A DNA stretch of 64,000 bases from an uncultured Collinsella sp. (lineage in GTDB: Bacteria; Actinomycetota; Coriobacteriia; Coriobacteriales; Coriobacteriaceae). The notes beneath the pieces were generated by a model. It was not told the origin of the DNA and ran no database searches. It worked only from the letters and a program-made list of their open reading frames with translations. The translations under genes were made by a program, and so were the position numbers. This document shows, piece by piece, positions 25,021 through 33,443 of the stretch; the stretch's first letter is position 1; each line of letters starts with the position of its first letter. The DNA lies in NCBI GenBank assembly GCA_900540845.1, contig UQHS01000002.1:62001-126000 (forward strand). The letters run 5' to 3'.

Positions 25021-25554
25021 ATGTCCGATTTCAACTACGAGGCTTATATCGCGGATATCCCCGATTATCCCGAGCCCGGCGTCGTCTTCAAGGACATCAC
25101 GCCGTTGTTTGCAGACTCGGTCGCCATGCGCAACACCGTTATGGACATCGCCGATCATTTCCGTGGTGCCGGCATCACGAAGGTGGTGGGCCCGGAGGCC
25201 CGCGGCTTCATGATCGGTGTTCCGGTTGCCCTTGAGCTCGGAGCCGGCTTTATTCCCGCCCGTAAGCCGGGCAAATTGCCTCGCAAGACATATTCCGTCA
25301 GCTACGAGCTCGAATATGGTTCGGACACGCTCGAGATTCACCGCGATGCCATCCAACCTGGCGACCGCGTGCTCATTGTGGACGACCTGATCGCCACCGG
25401 CGGCACTGCAGCCGCCACAGGAAAACTTGTACAAGATGTGTCGGGCGAACTTGTAGGGTATGCTTGTATTCTCGAGCTGACGTTTCTTAATCCTCGCGAG
25501 GAGCTTGCCAAAGCGGGGGACCAGGAGCTCTACAGCCTCGTTAAAGTACGATGA
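25021..25554 (+). CDS. apt: Adenine phosphoribosyltransferase
   Basis: Salvages adenine to AMP using PRPP. The 177 residues are the standard length. Visible are IADIPDYPEPGVVFKDITPL at the N-terminus, the PEARGF loop, and the PRPP-binding VLIVDDLIATGGTAAATG. The ATG at 25021 is preceded by AAGGAGT, ten bases after the regulator gene. It may work with the purine permease encoded at 30.4 kb. Confidence 0.95.
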   Translation: MSDFNYEAYIADIPDYPEPGVVFKDITPLFADSVAMRNTVMDIADHFRGAGITKVVGPEARGFMIGVPVALELGAGFIPARKPGKLPRKTYSVSYELEYGSDTLEIHRDAIQPGDRVLIVDDLIATGGTAAATGKLVQDVSGELVGYACILELTFLNPREELAKAGDQELYSLVKVR

Positions 25555-25593
25555 CGCGCTCTGGATTGTATCTAGAGCATGAGGAGTTTTTCT

Positions 25594-26673
25594 ATGATGC
25601 ACTTCAAACGTAGCAACACGTTTCGGAAGGTTTTTGTCGGTGGCCTTTGCGGCCTGATGCTGGTCTCTAGCGTGCCTACCTTTGCCTTCGCAGATACCGA
25701 GTCCGACCTCGCGGCAGCCCGTTCGCAGCTTGAGGCAATTGGCCGCCAGTCCGACCAAATCACCTCTCAGCTTTCCGAGCTGACGTGCGAGCTTGAAAAG
25801 ACCCAGGGTGAAATCGCGCAGAAGAACGACGAGATCGCCGAGCGTCAGGAACTACTCTCCAGCTTCGTGTCGTCCGAGTACAAGGGCGGCCTTGCGGGCC
25901 TTCTTGAGATTATGCTGAGCTCCGAGTCCTTCGATCAGCTCGTCTCCAGCGTGACGTACATGAACAAGGTCGCCAACACGCAGGCTTCCACTATTTCCGA
26001 GGTCAAACAGCTCAAGCAGGAGCTTGATGAGAAGCAGACCGAGCAGCAGGAGAACCTCGAGGCCACGCAGGCGAAGGTGGACGAGCTCAATGAGCAGCGC
26101 GCCGCCGCCGCATCGCTCGTGAGCTCTTTGGATGCACAACTTCAGGAGGAGCTCGCCGCCGAAGCTGCCGCCAACGAGGCGCTCCAGCAGGGCCTGGATG
26201 CGAGCAACGGCGGTCAGATCGACCCCGTTCAGCCTGGTGGGGGAGATACCGCCCAGCCTCCTACTTCCAATCCCAATCCCAATCCTCAGCCTACTCCCAC
26301 GCCTACTCCCGACCCGCAGCCTCAGCCCGACCCAGAGCCTGGCTATAACCCAAGCACCGGCAATGCTGTTGTCGACCGTGCGTGGAGCTGGGTTGGTAAG
26401 GCCGAGTATGTGTGGGGCGGGTGCGCTCCTGGTAAGTTCGACTGCTCCGGTTTTGTCAGCTATTGCCTCACCGGGCAGTATCGTCGACTCGGCACCACCT
26501 ACGATTTCATGAAGTGGCCCGAGGTCAGCAATCCTCAGCCCGGTGATGTCTGTGTCAACAGCGGCCACACCGGCATTTACATCGGTGGCAATCAGATGAT
26601 CCACGCTGCCACCTATGGCGTCGGCGTTGTTGTCGGTCCTGTTCAGGCAGGTATGAAGTACGTTCGCTACTAG
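25594..26673 (+). CDS. Secreted NlpC/P60 peptidoglycan hydrolase with PcsB-like coiled coil
   Basis: Cell-wall endopeptidase. Counting from the ATG at 25594 (GAGGAG seven bases upstream), residues 1-33 form a signal peptide ending TFAFA. Residues 35-210 are a coiled-coil region resembling PcsB/RipA-type hydrolases that are regulated by FtsEX. A Pro-rich linker (about 215-255, repeated PNPNPQPTPTP-like units) leads to an NlpC/P60 domain at 257-359. The catalytic triad is Cys284 (KFDCSGFV), His325 (SGHTGIYI) and a third polar residue near His337. The C-terminal domain ends directly at the stop. It probably splits peptidoglycan during cell separation. A strong terminator follows. Confidence 0.9.
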   Translation: MMHFKRSNTFRKVFVGGLCGLMLVSSVPTFAFADTESDLAAARSQLEAIGRQSDQITSQLSELTCELEKTQGEIAQKNDEIAERQELLSSFVSSEYKGGLAGLLEIMLSSESFDQLVSSVTYMNKVANTQASTISEVKQLKQELDEKQTEQQENLEATQAKVDELNEQRAAAASLVSSLDAQLQEELAAEAAANEALQQGLDASNGGQIDPVQPGGGDTAQPPTSNPNPNPQPTPTPTPDPQPQPDPEPGYNPSTGNAVVDRAWSWVGKAEYVWGGCAPGKFDCSGFVSYCLTGQYRRLGTTYDFMKWPEVSNPQPGDVCVNSGHTGIYIGGNQMIHAATYGVGVVVGPVQAGMKYVRY

Positions 26674-26687
26674 CGTTCACGTGCTGT

Positions 26688-26718
26688 ACGGCGGAGGTTG
26701 ATACCTCCGCCGTTTTTT
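26688..26718 (+). terminator. Rho-independent terminator after the NlpC/P60 gene
   Basis: Stem ACGGCGGAGG with CCTCCGCCGT (26688-26713), six-base loop, then TTTTT. Confidence 0.92.
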
Positions 26719-26813
26719 ATTTGCCCAACGGGTGTGCCCAAAAATGCCATCGATTCTGATGCGTCTTCAAGGTATATACTCTGGTGAATCACCATAGTAA
26801 GGAAGGATCGTAC

Positions 26814-27698
26814 ATGTCGTGGGCCATCATCGCTGATTCCAGCTGTAATCTTCGCTCGTTTGAGCCGGAGACAAAAAGCTGCACCTATGCGCTCGCTCCG
26901 CTTAAGATCAACGTCGCCGGGGTCGAATATGTCGATGACGCACATTTGGATGTCGCGGAGCTTAACGCGATGGTGCTTCATGAGGCGAGCGCTTCGAGCA
27001 GTTCCTGCCCGAGTGCAGGGGAGTGGGCCGAGCTGTTCAAGACCGCCGATAACGTCATTGCCGTGACAATCTCTTCGAACTTGTCGGGCAGTTACGAGGC
27101 TGCCGAGATGGGCAGAAATCTCGTTATTGATGAGTACGCACGCGAGCACAGCGGTCGCATTGCGGGAAAGCACATCTTTGTTCTCGATTCAAAAGCGGCG
27201 GGCGGAAAGCTCGAGCTGATTGTTCACTTGCTCGGTAGGTACCTAAACAATAATCCCGAGGCTAATTTCGAGAGCGTTGTCGAGTATGCGAAGCGACTGC
27301 GCGAGCACTCGCAGGTGTTGTTCTCCCTGAGTTCGTATGACAACCTCATCAAGAACGGGCGCATGCCCAAACTGGTTGGCGCGTTGGCGAGCAGTATGTC
27401 AATTCGCATGCTGGGGACGGCGAGCGCCCAGGGTACCATCAAGGTCGTTGGTCCGACACGCGGCGACAAGAAGACGATTCGTAAGATCATCGATGCGATG
27501 CGCTCGGATGGATACCGCGGCGGCATGGTGTATATCGATCATGTCGACCATGAGCATGGCGCAGACGCCCTCAAAGAGGCCATTGAGACCGAGTGGCCTG
27601 GCGCCGAGGTATATGTGCTGCCATGTGGCGGACTGTGTTCGTATTACGCCGAAGAAACGGGCTTGATTGTCGGGTACGAATGGAATGGCATCTCCTAG
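26814..27698 (+). CDS. DegV family fatty-acid-binding protein
   Basis: DegV proteins bind a fatty acid; the FakB subset presents it to the kinase FakA for phosphorylation and lipid synthesis. The 294 residues start IIADSSCNL and contain the binding-site blocks AVTISSNLSGSYEAAEMG and VFSLSSYDNLIKNGRMPKL-like text (LFSLSSYDNLIKNGRM), with the conserved C-terminal VGYEWN. Many DegV proteins do not partner with FakA, and no fakA gene is visible here. The ATG at 26814 follows AAGGAAGG. It stands alone between terminators. Confidence 0.88.
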   Translation: MSWAIIADSSCNLRSFEPETKSCTYALAPLKINVAGVEYVDDAHLDVAELNAMVLHEASASSSSCPSAGEWAELFKTADNVIAVTISSNLSGSYEAAEMGRNLVIDEYAREHSGRIAGKHIFVLDSKAAGGKLELIVHLLGRYLNNNPEANFESVVEYAKRLREHSQVLFSLSSYDNLIKNGRMPKLVGALASSMSIRMLGTASAQGTIKVVGPTRGDKKTIRKIIDAMRSDGYRGGMVYIDHVDHEHGADALKEAIETEWPGAEVYVLPCGGLCSYYAEETGLIVGYEWNGIS

Positions 27699-27735
27699 GT
27701 ACGGTGCCATACGGCGAATTGTCCGGAACGCCATG

Positions 27736-27769
27736 AGCCCCGTATTGGATAGGCGTCCAGTACGGGGCT
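27736..27769 (+). terminator. Hairpin after degV
   Basis: AGCCCCGTA (27736-27744) pairs with TACGGGGCT (27761-27769), with an inner TGGA/TCCA stem. The T-run is weak (CTGTTAT). Confidence 0.6.
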
Positions 27770-27779
27770 CTGTTATACA

Positions 27780-27977
27780 GATCCTTCATCGGCAGAACGT
27801 GTGCGTGAGAAGGTTACGTCAATGTATACATGCATAGTAAGCGGATACGCATGTGCGCGATGGGCTCAGAGTGCAGAGCTCGATTTACAGCTATCTTGAT
27901 AACTACTTTACATAATATATATTATCTAGAATAGAAACGAGAAACATGGATACCTTGAAAGTACCTGCAAGCCCTCA
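27780..27977. other. AT-rich intergenic region with promoter-like sequence
   Basis: Between degV and the convergent trxB. On the plus strand TTGATA (27896-27901) and TATATT (27918-27923) have 16-bp spacing and would fire toward the 3' end of trxB. A 14-codon frame starts with ATG at 27946 and ends within trxB. No known small RNA is recognised. Confidence 0.35.
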
Positions 27978-28919
27978 TTACGATAGATAGCCGTGTTCCT
28001 CCAGGAATTGATATGCCGATACTGCCGCTATGGCTCCATCGGATGTGGCGGTGATAACCTGACGCAACGGTGTGCTGCGAAGGTCGCCGGCGCAGTACAA
28101 GCCCGGGGTCGACGTCGCCATGCGAGCATCTGTGATGACGCCGCCGTCCGGTGCGAGTTCGACCAAATCTTGCACGAGCTCAGTTGCGGGATCATGACCA
28201 GTGGCGACGAAGATGCCGACTGTTCCCGCATCAAACGTCTCGTTGTGTTGCACGCCCGTGGCGGTGTCTTCAAATGTGATGGACTGGATGAGGGTATCTC
28301 CCGATACACGTGCTATTCTAGTTTGGTACCTAACAGAGATATTCTCATGTGCGAGGAGGCGACCCACCATGCCGTGCGAGGCTCGGAATGCGGGCTTCCT
28401 CACGATGAGCTCGACGCGCTCAGCGATTTTCGAAAGATACAGCGCTTCTTCGACAGCTGTGTTGCCCCCGCCGATAATGAACACATGCTTTCCGTGGTAA
28501 AACATGCCGTCGCATGTGGCGCAGTACGACACTCCCCTTCCGCGGAACGTGTCCTCGCCTTCGAAGCCTGCTTTGCGTGGATTTGCCCCCGTTGCGACAA
28601 TGACGGCGCGTGCTCGATAGGATTCCATATCCGTTTCGACGGTGAACCAGCCCTCATCGTCGCGGGCGATGCGTTGCACCGCCCCGTATGTGGAGGTTGC
28701 GCCGGCACGGTCGGCGTGGTCGGCGAACCTTTGACCCAGCTCGACCCCTGAGCACTCGGGGATGCCCGGGTAGTTGTCGATCAAATCTGAGGTGGCGATC
28801 TGTCCACCGGGTATGCCACGCTCGATGACAAAAGTGTCGAGGCTTGCTCGGGCACCATAGAGAGCTGCGGAATACCCAGCGGGACCTCCGCCGATAATGA
28901 TGAGATCATGAGTGTTCAT
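27978..28919 (-). CDS. trxB: Thioredoxin reductase
   Basis: NADPH-dependent flavoenzyme that keeps thioredoxin reduced. The 313 residues show the FAD motif GGGPAGYSAA (about 10-19), the redox pair CATC at 133-136, the NADPH motif GGGNTAVEEAL, and the C-terminal CAGD. The length is typical of the low-molecular-weight bacterial enzyme. It is divergent from the glycosyltransferase gene and faces degV. AAGGAAGGAACC precedes the ATG on the minus strand. No thioredoxin gene is adjacent. Confidence 0.96.
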   Translation of the reverse strand: MNTHDLIIIGGGPAGYSAALYGARASLDTFVIERGIPGGQIATSDLIDNYPGIPECSGVELGQRFADHADRAGATSTYGAVQRIARDDEGWFTVETDMESYRARAVIVATGANPRKAGFEGEDTFRGRGVSYCATCDGMFYHGKHVFIIGGGNTAVEEALYLSKIAERVELIVRKPAFRASHGMVGRLLAHENISVRYQTRIARVSGDTLIQSITFEDTATGVQHNETFDAGTVGIFVATGHDPATELVQDLVELAPDGGVITDARMATSTPGLYCAGDLRSTPLRQVITATSDGAIAAVSAYQFLEEHGYLS

Positions 28920-29029
28920 GTGCGGTTCCTTCCTTACGTCATTTCCTTGGTCTTACCCGTTTTGACTGAGGTCTTATCATCGTGAGTCGTACAATGCTTG
29001 GTACTTCGCGGTTGTATGGAGAGAGAAAC

Positions 29030-30319
29030 ATGGTTGATACCGCCCACGATAGTTCTTCCAAAGGCATATCCGAATGCGCCCCATTGAGCGAGGCGAGCGC
29101 TCAGCCTCCCGTTATCGCAATCATCCACGCCTCTGTTGGTTCGGGCCATCGTGCCGCCGCGAACGCAATCGCCGAGGCCGTTGAGCTGATGCGAGGCGTC
29201 GACGGTGTTCCCGATGACATTGAAGTCGATGTGCTCGACATCCTCGACTACGGTCGCATTCATTTCGATGGCAACAAGACCGCTGCTGCCTTTACCGGCG
29301 CCACTCGACCGATATATGACGTCACGTGGCGCTATACGCTCACTGGAAGGCTACTGTGGGGTGGTGGTCACGCCTGGTCATCGATCATGTTCCCCTCACT
29401 CAACGATTACATTACTTCTCGGCGACCGATGGCGGTCATCTGCACCCACATCACCGCTGCAAACGTCGCAGTCGGTGCGCGCATGTTGACGGGCCACGAG
29501 TTTCCAATCGTGTGCGTGCCCACGGATTATGAAATCGAGGGATGGTGGCCTCATAAGGAAACCGATCTGTTCTGCGTGGCGACGGAGTTCATGGCAGAGA
29601 CCTTGCGCCCCCGGAAGGTGCCGGAGCGCCGCATTGAGGTGACGGGCATCCCCATTCGTCAGGGATTTAGCGCCAACAGAGATCGCAAACAGGATCGAGA
29701 TGCCTTTGGTTTTCCCGATGACAAGCGAATCGTACTGGTTATGGCCGGCGCGACATTACCCCAGCCCTATGTTCGCTTTCGAGCTGCCATGGAGGAAGCA
29801 ATCCCCTATCTGCGCGGATTTGAAGATATGCATTTCGTTTTTCTTCCTGGCAAAGATAAAGAATATGCAAATCACCTGCGCGCCGTATTTGGCGGGATGA
29901 ATCTCCCCAACGCACACGTGATGGACTATGTTGACGACATGGCAGCGCTCATGCACGCTTCCGATCTTGCGATCTTGAAGTCAGGTGGCATGACGGTCAC
30001 CGAGTGTCTCTGCGCCAATTTGCCCATGATCTTGCTTGGAAAGTCATACGGTCAAGAGAAGTCGAACACGGTGATGCTCACCTCATTTGGCGCAAGCATG
30101 CATGCCACGACTTCGCGCGAGCTCGTTACGCAACTCAAGCACCTGCATAATCATCCCGAGGCGCTCAATGCCCTGCTCGTGAATGCCAATGCGCTCAAAC
30201 GACCCCGGGCGGCACGCGATATCGTCCATGCGACTATGCGGCTGGTTGGAGATGCTCCTTCAAGAAAGAAATACTTCGCTCACTTTTATTGGGGTGGACG
30301 TCCGGCACACGCACGATAG
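29030..30319 (+). CDS. MGDG-synthase/MurG-like glycosyltransferase
   Basis: Glycosyltransferase of the GT28 type, related to monogalactosyldiacylglycerol synthase and UgtP. The 429 residues have the N-terminal MGDG-synthase region (VIAIIHASVGSGHRAAANAI; the GSGHR glycine-rich loop) and the C-terminal nucleotide-sugar part with TVTECLCANLPMIL and a GYVDDMAALM-like DYVDDMAALM block. Such enzymes add a sugar to diacylglycerol or a lipid, making membrane glycolipids that may anchor lipoteichoic acid. The ATG at 29030 is preceded by GGAGAGAG; a GTG at 28982 is an alternative. It stands alone and shares a bidirectional terminator with the purine permease. Confidence 0.88.
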   Translation: MVDTAHDSSSKGISECAPLSEASAQPPVIAIIHASVGSGHRAAANAIAEAVELMRGVDGVPDDIEVDVLDILDYGRIHFDGNKTAAAFTGATRPIYDVTWRYTLTGRLLWGGGHAWSSIMFPSLNDYITSRRPMAVICTHITAANVAVGARMLTGHEFPIVCVPTDYEIEGWWPHKETDLFCVATEFMAETLRPRKVPERRIEVTGIPIRQGFSANRDRKQDRDAFGFPDDKRIVLVMAGATLPQPYVRFRAAMEEAIPYLRGFEDMHFVFLPGKDKEYANHLRAVFGGMNLPNAHVMDYVDDMAALMHASDLAILKSGGMTVTECLCANLPMILLGKSYGQEKSNTVMLTSFGASMHATTSRELVTQLKHLHNHPEALNALLVNANALKRPRAARDIVHATMRLVGDAPSRKKYFAHFYWGGRPAHAR

Positions 30320-30362
30320 CCGAGCGCTTTGCTTTGTGGCAATCAACTCCCATCATATGAAA

Positions 30363-30397
30363 AAAGGCGCGCCCCGTATAATGCGGGGCGCGCCTTT
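30363..30397. terminator. Bidirectional terminator between the glycosyltransferase and permease genes
   Basis: A 14-bp GC-rich stem beginning AAAGGCGCGCCCCG and ending CGGGGCGCGCCTTT, with A-run before and T-run after, lies between convergent genes and so can serve both. Confidence 0.9.
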
Positions 30398-30424
30398 AGG
30401 TTGCACACGTGTGTAGTGTACGTC

Positions 30425-31738
30425 TTAGAGCATGAGGAAGTACAGCAGGAATGCGCTGGCTGCAACCCACATGAGAGGACGAATCTTCTTCACGTTGCCA
30501 GTAACCAGGGCAACAACGACATACGCGATGAAGCCGAGACCGATACCGTTGGAGATGGAGTAGGTGAACGGAATGCCAATGATGATCATGAAGGTTGGGA
30601 AGCCATCGAGGATGTCGGACCAGTCGATCTCGGTCACCTCGCTCATCATAAGGAAGCCGACGTACACGAGGGCGCCGCAGGTCGCCGCAGAGCTGATGCA
30701 GCTGATGATAGGCGAGAAGAACGCTGCAAGCAGGAACAGGACGCCGGTGGTGATGGAAGTGAGGCCGGAACGACCGCCGTCGGCGGCACCGGAAGCGGAT
30801 TCAACGAAGGTGGTGATGGAGGAAGCGCCAAACACGCCGCCGGCAGCAGCCGCGACGGAGTCGACAATGAGGATGGGCTTGATGTCCTCAACCTTGCCGT
30901 CCTCGGTTAGGAACTCACCCTGCTTGGCGACTGCCATGGCGGTGCCCATGGTGTCGAAGAAGTCGCTCATCATGAGGGAGAAGGCGAACAGCAGCAGTGC
31001 AGGAGTGGTCAGGGCCTTGACGACACCCATGACGCCGTCGGCATCGGCCATAAACGGAGCGCCGAAGGTAGAGAAGTCAAGCGGGGCAACAACGCTCGAG
31101 GGAGTCGCGGTAACGCCCAGGGGAATGCCCGCGACAGACGCGATGACGATACCCCACAGCAGGGCGCCCTTGATGTTCATGGACGAGAGCACGACGGTGG
31201 CAATGATGGAGATCAGGCCGACGAGGAAGACGGGATCGGTGACCTTGCCGAGGGCGACCATGGTGGCCTCGTTGGCAACGATGATGCCGCCATCCTTGAG
31301 GCCGATCATCGCGATGAACAGGCCCAGGCCGATGGAGATGCCGTGGCGCAGAGTAACCGGGATGGCGTCCATGATGGCCTCGCGAAGACCGCAAAGAACG
31401 AGCAGGAGAATCGCGATGCCCTCGATGAAGATGATGGCCATGGCGGTCTGCCAGCCAAGCCCCATGGAGCCGCACAGGGTGTAGGCGACGATGGAGTTGA
31501 TGCCCATGCCGGAGGCGCAGGCGAGCGGACGGTTTGCGATGAAGCCCATGGCGATGGTCATGATGGCGGCGCCGATGCACGTTGCGGTAACCGCAGCGCC
31601 AACAGGAATGCCACCGGCAGACAGGATGAGCGGGTTGACGACGATGATGTAGGACATCGCCAGGAAGGTCGTGAGGCCAGCGCGCAGCTCGGTGGCCACC
31701 GAGGAGTTACGCTCCCCCAACTTAAAGAATTGGTCCAT
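30425..31738 (-). CDS. NCS2 family purine permease (AzgA/PbuG-like)
   Basis: Proton-coupled importer of adenine, guanine or hypoxanthine. The 437 residues have about 12-14 membrane segments. The start MDQFFKL, the LRAGLTTFLAMSYIIVVNP block, MGINSIVAY, and the motif FDTMGTAMAVA are typical of the AzgA subgroup. It is the third gene of nrdR-dut-permease on the minus strand, linking purine uptake with dNTP control. It could feed the Apt enzyme encoded at 25 kb. No purine riboswitch precedes it. Confidence 0.93.
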   Translation of the reverse strand: MDQFFKLGERNSSVATELRAGLTTFLAMSYIIVVNPLILSAGGIPVGAAVTATCIGAAIMTIAMGFIANRPLACASGMGINSIVAYTLCGSMGLGWQTAMAIIFIEGIAILLLVLCGLREAIMDAIPVTLRHGISIGLGLFIAMIGLKDGGIIVANEATMVALGKVTDPVFLVGLISIIATVVLSSMNIKGALLWGIVIASVAGIPLGVTATPSSVVAPLDFSTFGAPFMADADGVMGVVKALTTPALLLFAFSLMMSDFFDTMGTAMAVAKQGEFLTEDGKVEDIKPILIVDSVAAAAGGVFGASSITTFVESASGAADGGRSGLTSITTGVLFLLAAFFSPIISCISSAATCGALVYVGFLMMSEVTEIDWSDILDGFPTFMIIIGIPFTYSISNGIGLGFIAYVVVALVTGNVKKIRPLMWVAASAFLLYFLML

Positions 31739-31765
31739 GAAATTCCCCCTATACGTGTGGACCTG

Positions 31766-32209
31766 CTATTTCGAACCGCTCGAGCCGAAACCCCCGCAGC
31801 CGCGGTCGGTCTCGTCGAGCTTATCGACTTCTACAAGGTGCACAGTGGGCACCTTTTGAATGACGAGCTGGGCGATACGCTCGCCACGCTCGATATGGAT
31901 GGGCTCATGAGCATCGAGGTTGATCGCGATGACCTTGAGTTCGCCACGATAATGGGCGTCGATGAGGCCCGGGGTGTTGGCGATGGTGAGTCCGCGCTTG
32001 AGCGCATTACCGCTGCGCGGCTGGACGAATCCGGCATACCCGTCGGGAATGGCGATGGCCAGCCCCGTGGGAATGAGAACCCTCTCAAACGGGTTGATGT
32101 CGACGGTGGCCGACGCGCGCAAATCGAGACCGGCGTCTCCCTCGTATGCGTACGAGGGCATTTCGACGCTTGGTTCGAGGCGCAGAATGGAAATGTCAAG
32201 CGTATCCAT
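31766..32209 (-). CDS. dut: dUTP diphosphatase (trimeric)
   Basis: Hydrolyses dUTP to dUMP, preventing uracil in DNA and supplying thymidylate synthesis. The 147 residues include the five motifs of the trimeric enzyme: AGLDLRA, PRSGNALKRGL, NTPGLIDAHYRGELK, RIAQLVI, and the C-terminal RGCGGFGSSG P-loop-like motif. It is three bases after nrdR on the minus strand. Confidence 0.96.
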   Translation of the reverse strand: MDTLDISILRLEPSVEMPSYAYEGDAGLDLRASATVDINPFERVLIPTGLAIAIPDGYAGFVQPRSGNALKRGLTIANTPGLIDAHYRGELKVIAINLDAHEPIHIERGERIAQLVIQKVPTVHLVEVDKLDETDRGCGGFGSSGSK

Positions 32210-32212
32210 GGG

Positions 32213-32656
32213 TTACCTCAGCTTATCGAGTTCGGACAAAAACTCGGCGATATCTTGAAAATCGCGATATACCGATGCGAAGCGAATGTAGGCGACCTTG
32301 TCGAGGCGCTCAAGCCTCTTGAGGACCATGTCACCGATATCGTGAGAGCTCACGGCGGTGCGTGAGCAGCCACGGAGCTCCATCTCGATATCATCGATGA
32401 GCGCGTTGAGCTGTGCCAGGTCGATATCGCGCTTGGAGGTGGCGCGCATAAGGCCGACCATCAGTTTGTTGCGGTCAAACGGCTGGGTCGAGCCATCGCT
32501 CTTGATGACTTCGATGGGGTCTTCGCAGCGTTCGAAGGTGGTGAAGCGATATCCACATGACCTGCATTCGCGACGACGCTTGATGGCATTGGAGGATGCC
32601 TGCATGCGCGAGTCGACCACGCGCGTATCGTCGTGTCCGCATTTTGGACAACGCAT
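32213..32656 (-). CDS. nrdR: Transcriptional repressor NrdR
   Basis: Zinc-ribbon repressor of ribonucleotide reductase genes, whose ATP-cone senses ATP and dATP. The 147 residues begin MRCPKCGHDDTRVVDSR, with zinc cysteines in CPKC and CRSC. The ATP-cone lies at about 48-140. The operon with dut and a purine permease, and the closeness to lexA, match the actinobacterial arrangement (Rv2718c beside Rv2719c and lexA). Confidence 0.96.
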   Translation of the reverse strand: MRCPKCGHDDTRVVDSRMQASSNAIKRRRECRSCGYRFTTFERCEDPIEVIKSDGSTQPFDRNKLMVGLMRATSKRDIDLAQLNALIDDIEMELRGCSRTAVSSHDIGDMVLKRLERLDKVAYIRFASVYRDFQDIAEFLSELDKLR

Positions 32657-32765
32657 AAACTTGTTCCCCCATTCGAATTGACAACTTATCTAGAATAGCA
32701 TGCTTTGAAGCAGACAACCACACAATATAGGTTCTGATGATTGAGAAAGTAGCATATGCTGTATG

Positions 32766-32810
32766 GGCAAGCGGGCGCCCGGACCGATGAGGCTTGGGCA
32801 CCCGCTTGCC
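32766..32810 (-). terminator. Hairpin downstream of the LysM gene
   Basis: A 15-bp stem (32766-32780 with 32796-32810, one G-U pair) lies about 40 bp after the LysM gene stop on the minus strand. There is no T-run, so the terminator role is inferred from position. Confidence 0.5.
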
Positions 32811-32848
32811 ATGGAATATTGCGACTGTGTGCAGGCGACTGACGATGG

Positions 32849-33289
32849 CTATCGATTGATGGGTACGACGAGCTCCATCCCAGGATGCAGAAGGCCGGAA
32901 TCGAGGGCGTTCCACTCGCGCATGATGCGGATGGCTTCGCTTGTGGGAACGTTGCCAATCGAGAGATCCTCGGCGATGCTCCAGAGCGTGTCTCCGGCGG
33001 CAACGGTATAGCTTGCGCGAGCCAAGCTGGAAATGGCCTGCTCTTGGGCGCGGGCCTTCAATGATGCCGCGGCACCGCCCGCAATGAGGCACGCGACGGC
33101 GATAATGCAAGCGATGCCGATGGTGCAAATATTGGTGGGAACCGAAATGGCGGCACGGGCGGGGCGATTTACCAAGGAGAGCTCGGGCACCCTCGAGGTG
33201 GCAGCGCCATCGACGACGGTGAGATGAGGATGTGAGTCCAGCGTTTGCGTGCGGACCACGTTGCCTTCGACGGTGTACAGGTTCTTCAT
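32849..33289 (-). CDS. LysM membrane protein beside lexA (YneA/Rv2719c-like)
   Basis: The 146 residues have a cytoplasmic N-terminal part of about 45 residues, one membrane helix (about 52-80), and a C-terminal LysM domain (about 95-146, YTVAAGDTLWSIAEDL) outside the cell. I take the ATG at 33289; a longer frame starts at 33355 but would run into the LexA box. It is divergent from lexA with LexA boxes between. B. subtilis YneA and M. tuberculosis Rv2719c have this domain order and location and inhibit division or cut the wall in the SOS response. A similar SOS role is inferred. Confidence 0.85.
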   Translation of the reverse strand: MKNLYTVEGNVVRTQTLDSHPHLTVVDGAATSRVPELSLVNRPARAAISVPTNICTIGIACIIAVACLIAGGAAASLKARAQEQAISSLARASYTVAAGDTLWSIAEDLSIGNVPTSEAIRIMREWNALDSGLLHPGMELVVPINR

Positions 33290-33357
33290 GGTGGACTCCT
33301 CCCTCGTGTTTGTCGATATAGTTATATCTCGCCGCACGGACAAAACTTCTGGCATAA

Positions 33358-33369
33358 GAACGGGTGTTC
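33358..33369. promoter_or_regulatory. LexA box 1 (lexA / LysM gene)
   Basis: GAAC-GGGT-GTTC, a match to the Gram-positive SOS consensus GAACN4GTTC. It lies between the divergent LysM gene and lexA, near the expected transcription start of the LysM gene. The same 12 bases recur in the recA promoter. Confidence 0.85.
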
Positions 33370-33375
33370 GTGTAT

Positions 33376-33404
33376 TATTATCTTCGAACAGTTGTTCCTG
33401 TCAA
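33376..33404 (-). promoter_or_regulatory. SOS promoter of the LysM gene with LexA box 2
   Basis: On the minus strand, TTGACA (33399-33404) and ATAATA (33376-33381) have a 17-bp spacer. A second LexA box GAAC-AGTT-GTTC lies at 33386-33397 inside the spacer, so LexA binding would block RNA polymerase. The lexA promoter on the opposite strand is less clear. Confidence 0.75.
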
Positions 33405-33443
33405 GAAGAAATCGAACATAAGTTTGGAGTACGAGGAGAAGCC

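Noticed and set aside
30363..30397. Repeat-family palindrome
   Set aside because: Its position between convergent genes with A- and T-runs on both sides makes it an ordinary bidirectional terminator, unrelated to the REP-like unit.
31739..31765. Purine riboswitch before the NCS2 permease
   Set aside because: Only 27 bp separate dut from the permease gene, too little for an aptamer.
32475..33128. Minus-strand frame spanning nrdR and the LysM gene
   Set aside because: His- and Arg-rich out-of-frame translation of two recognised genes.
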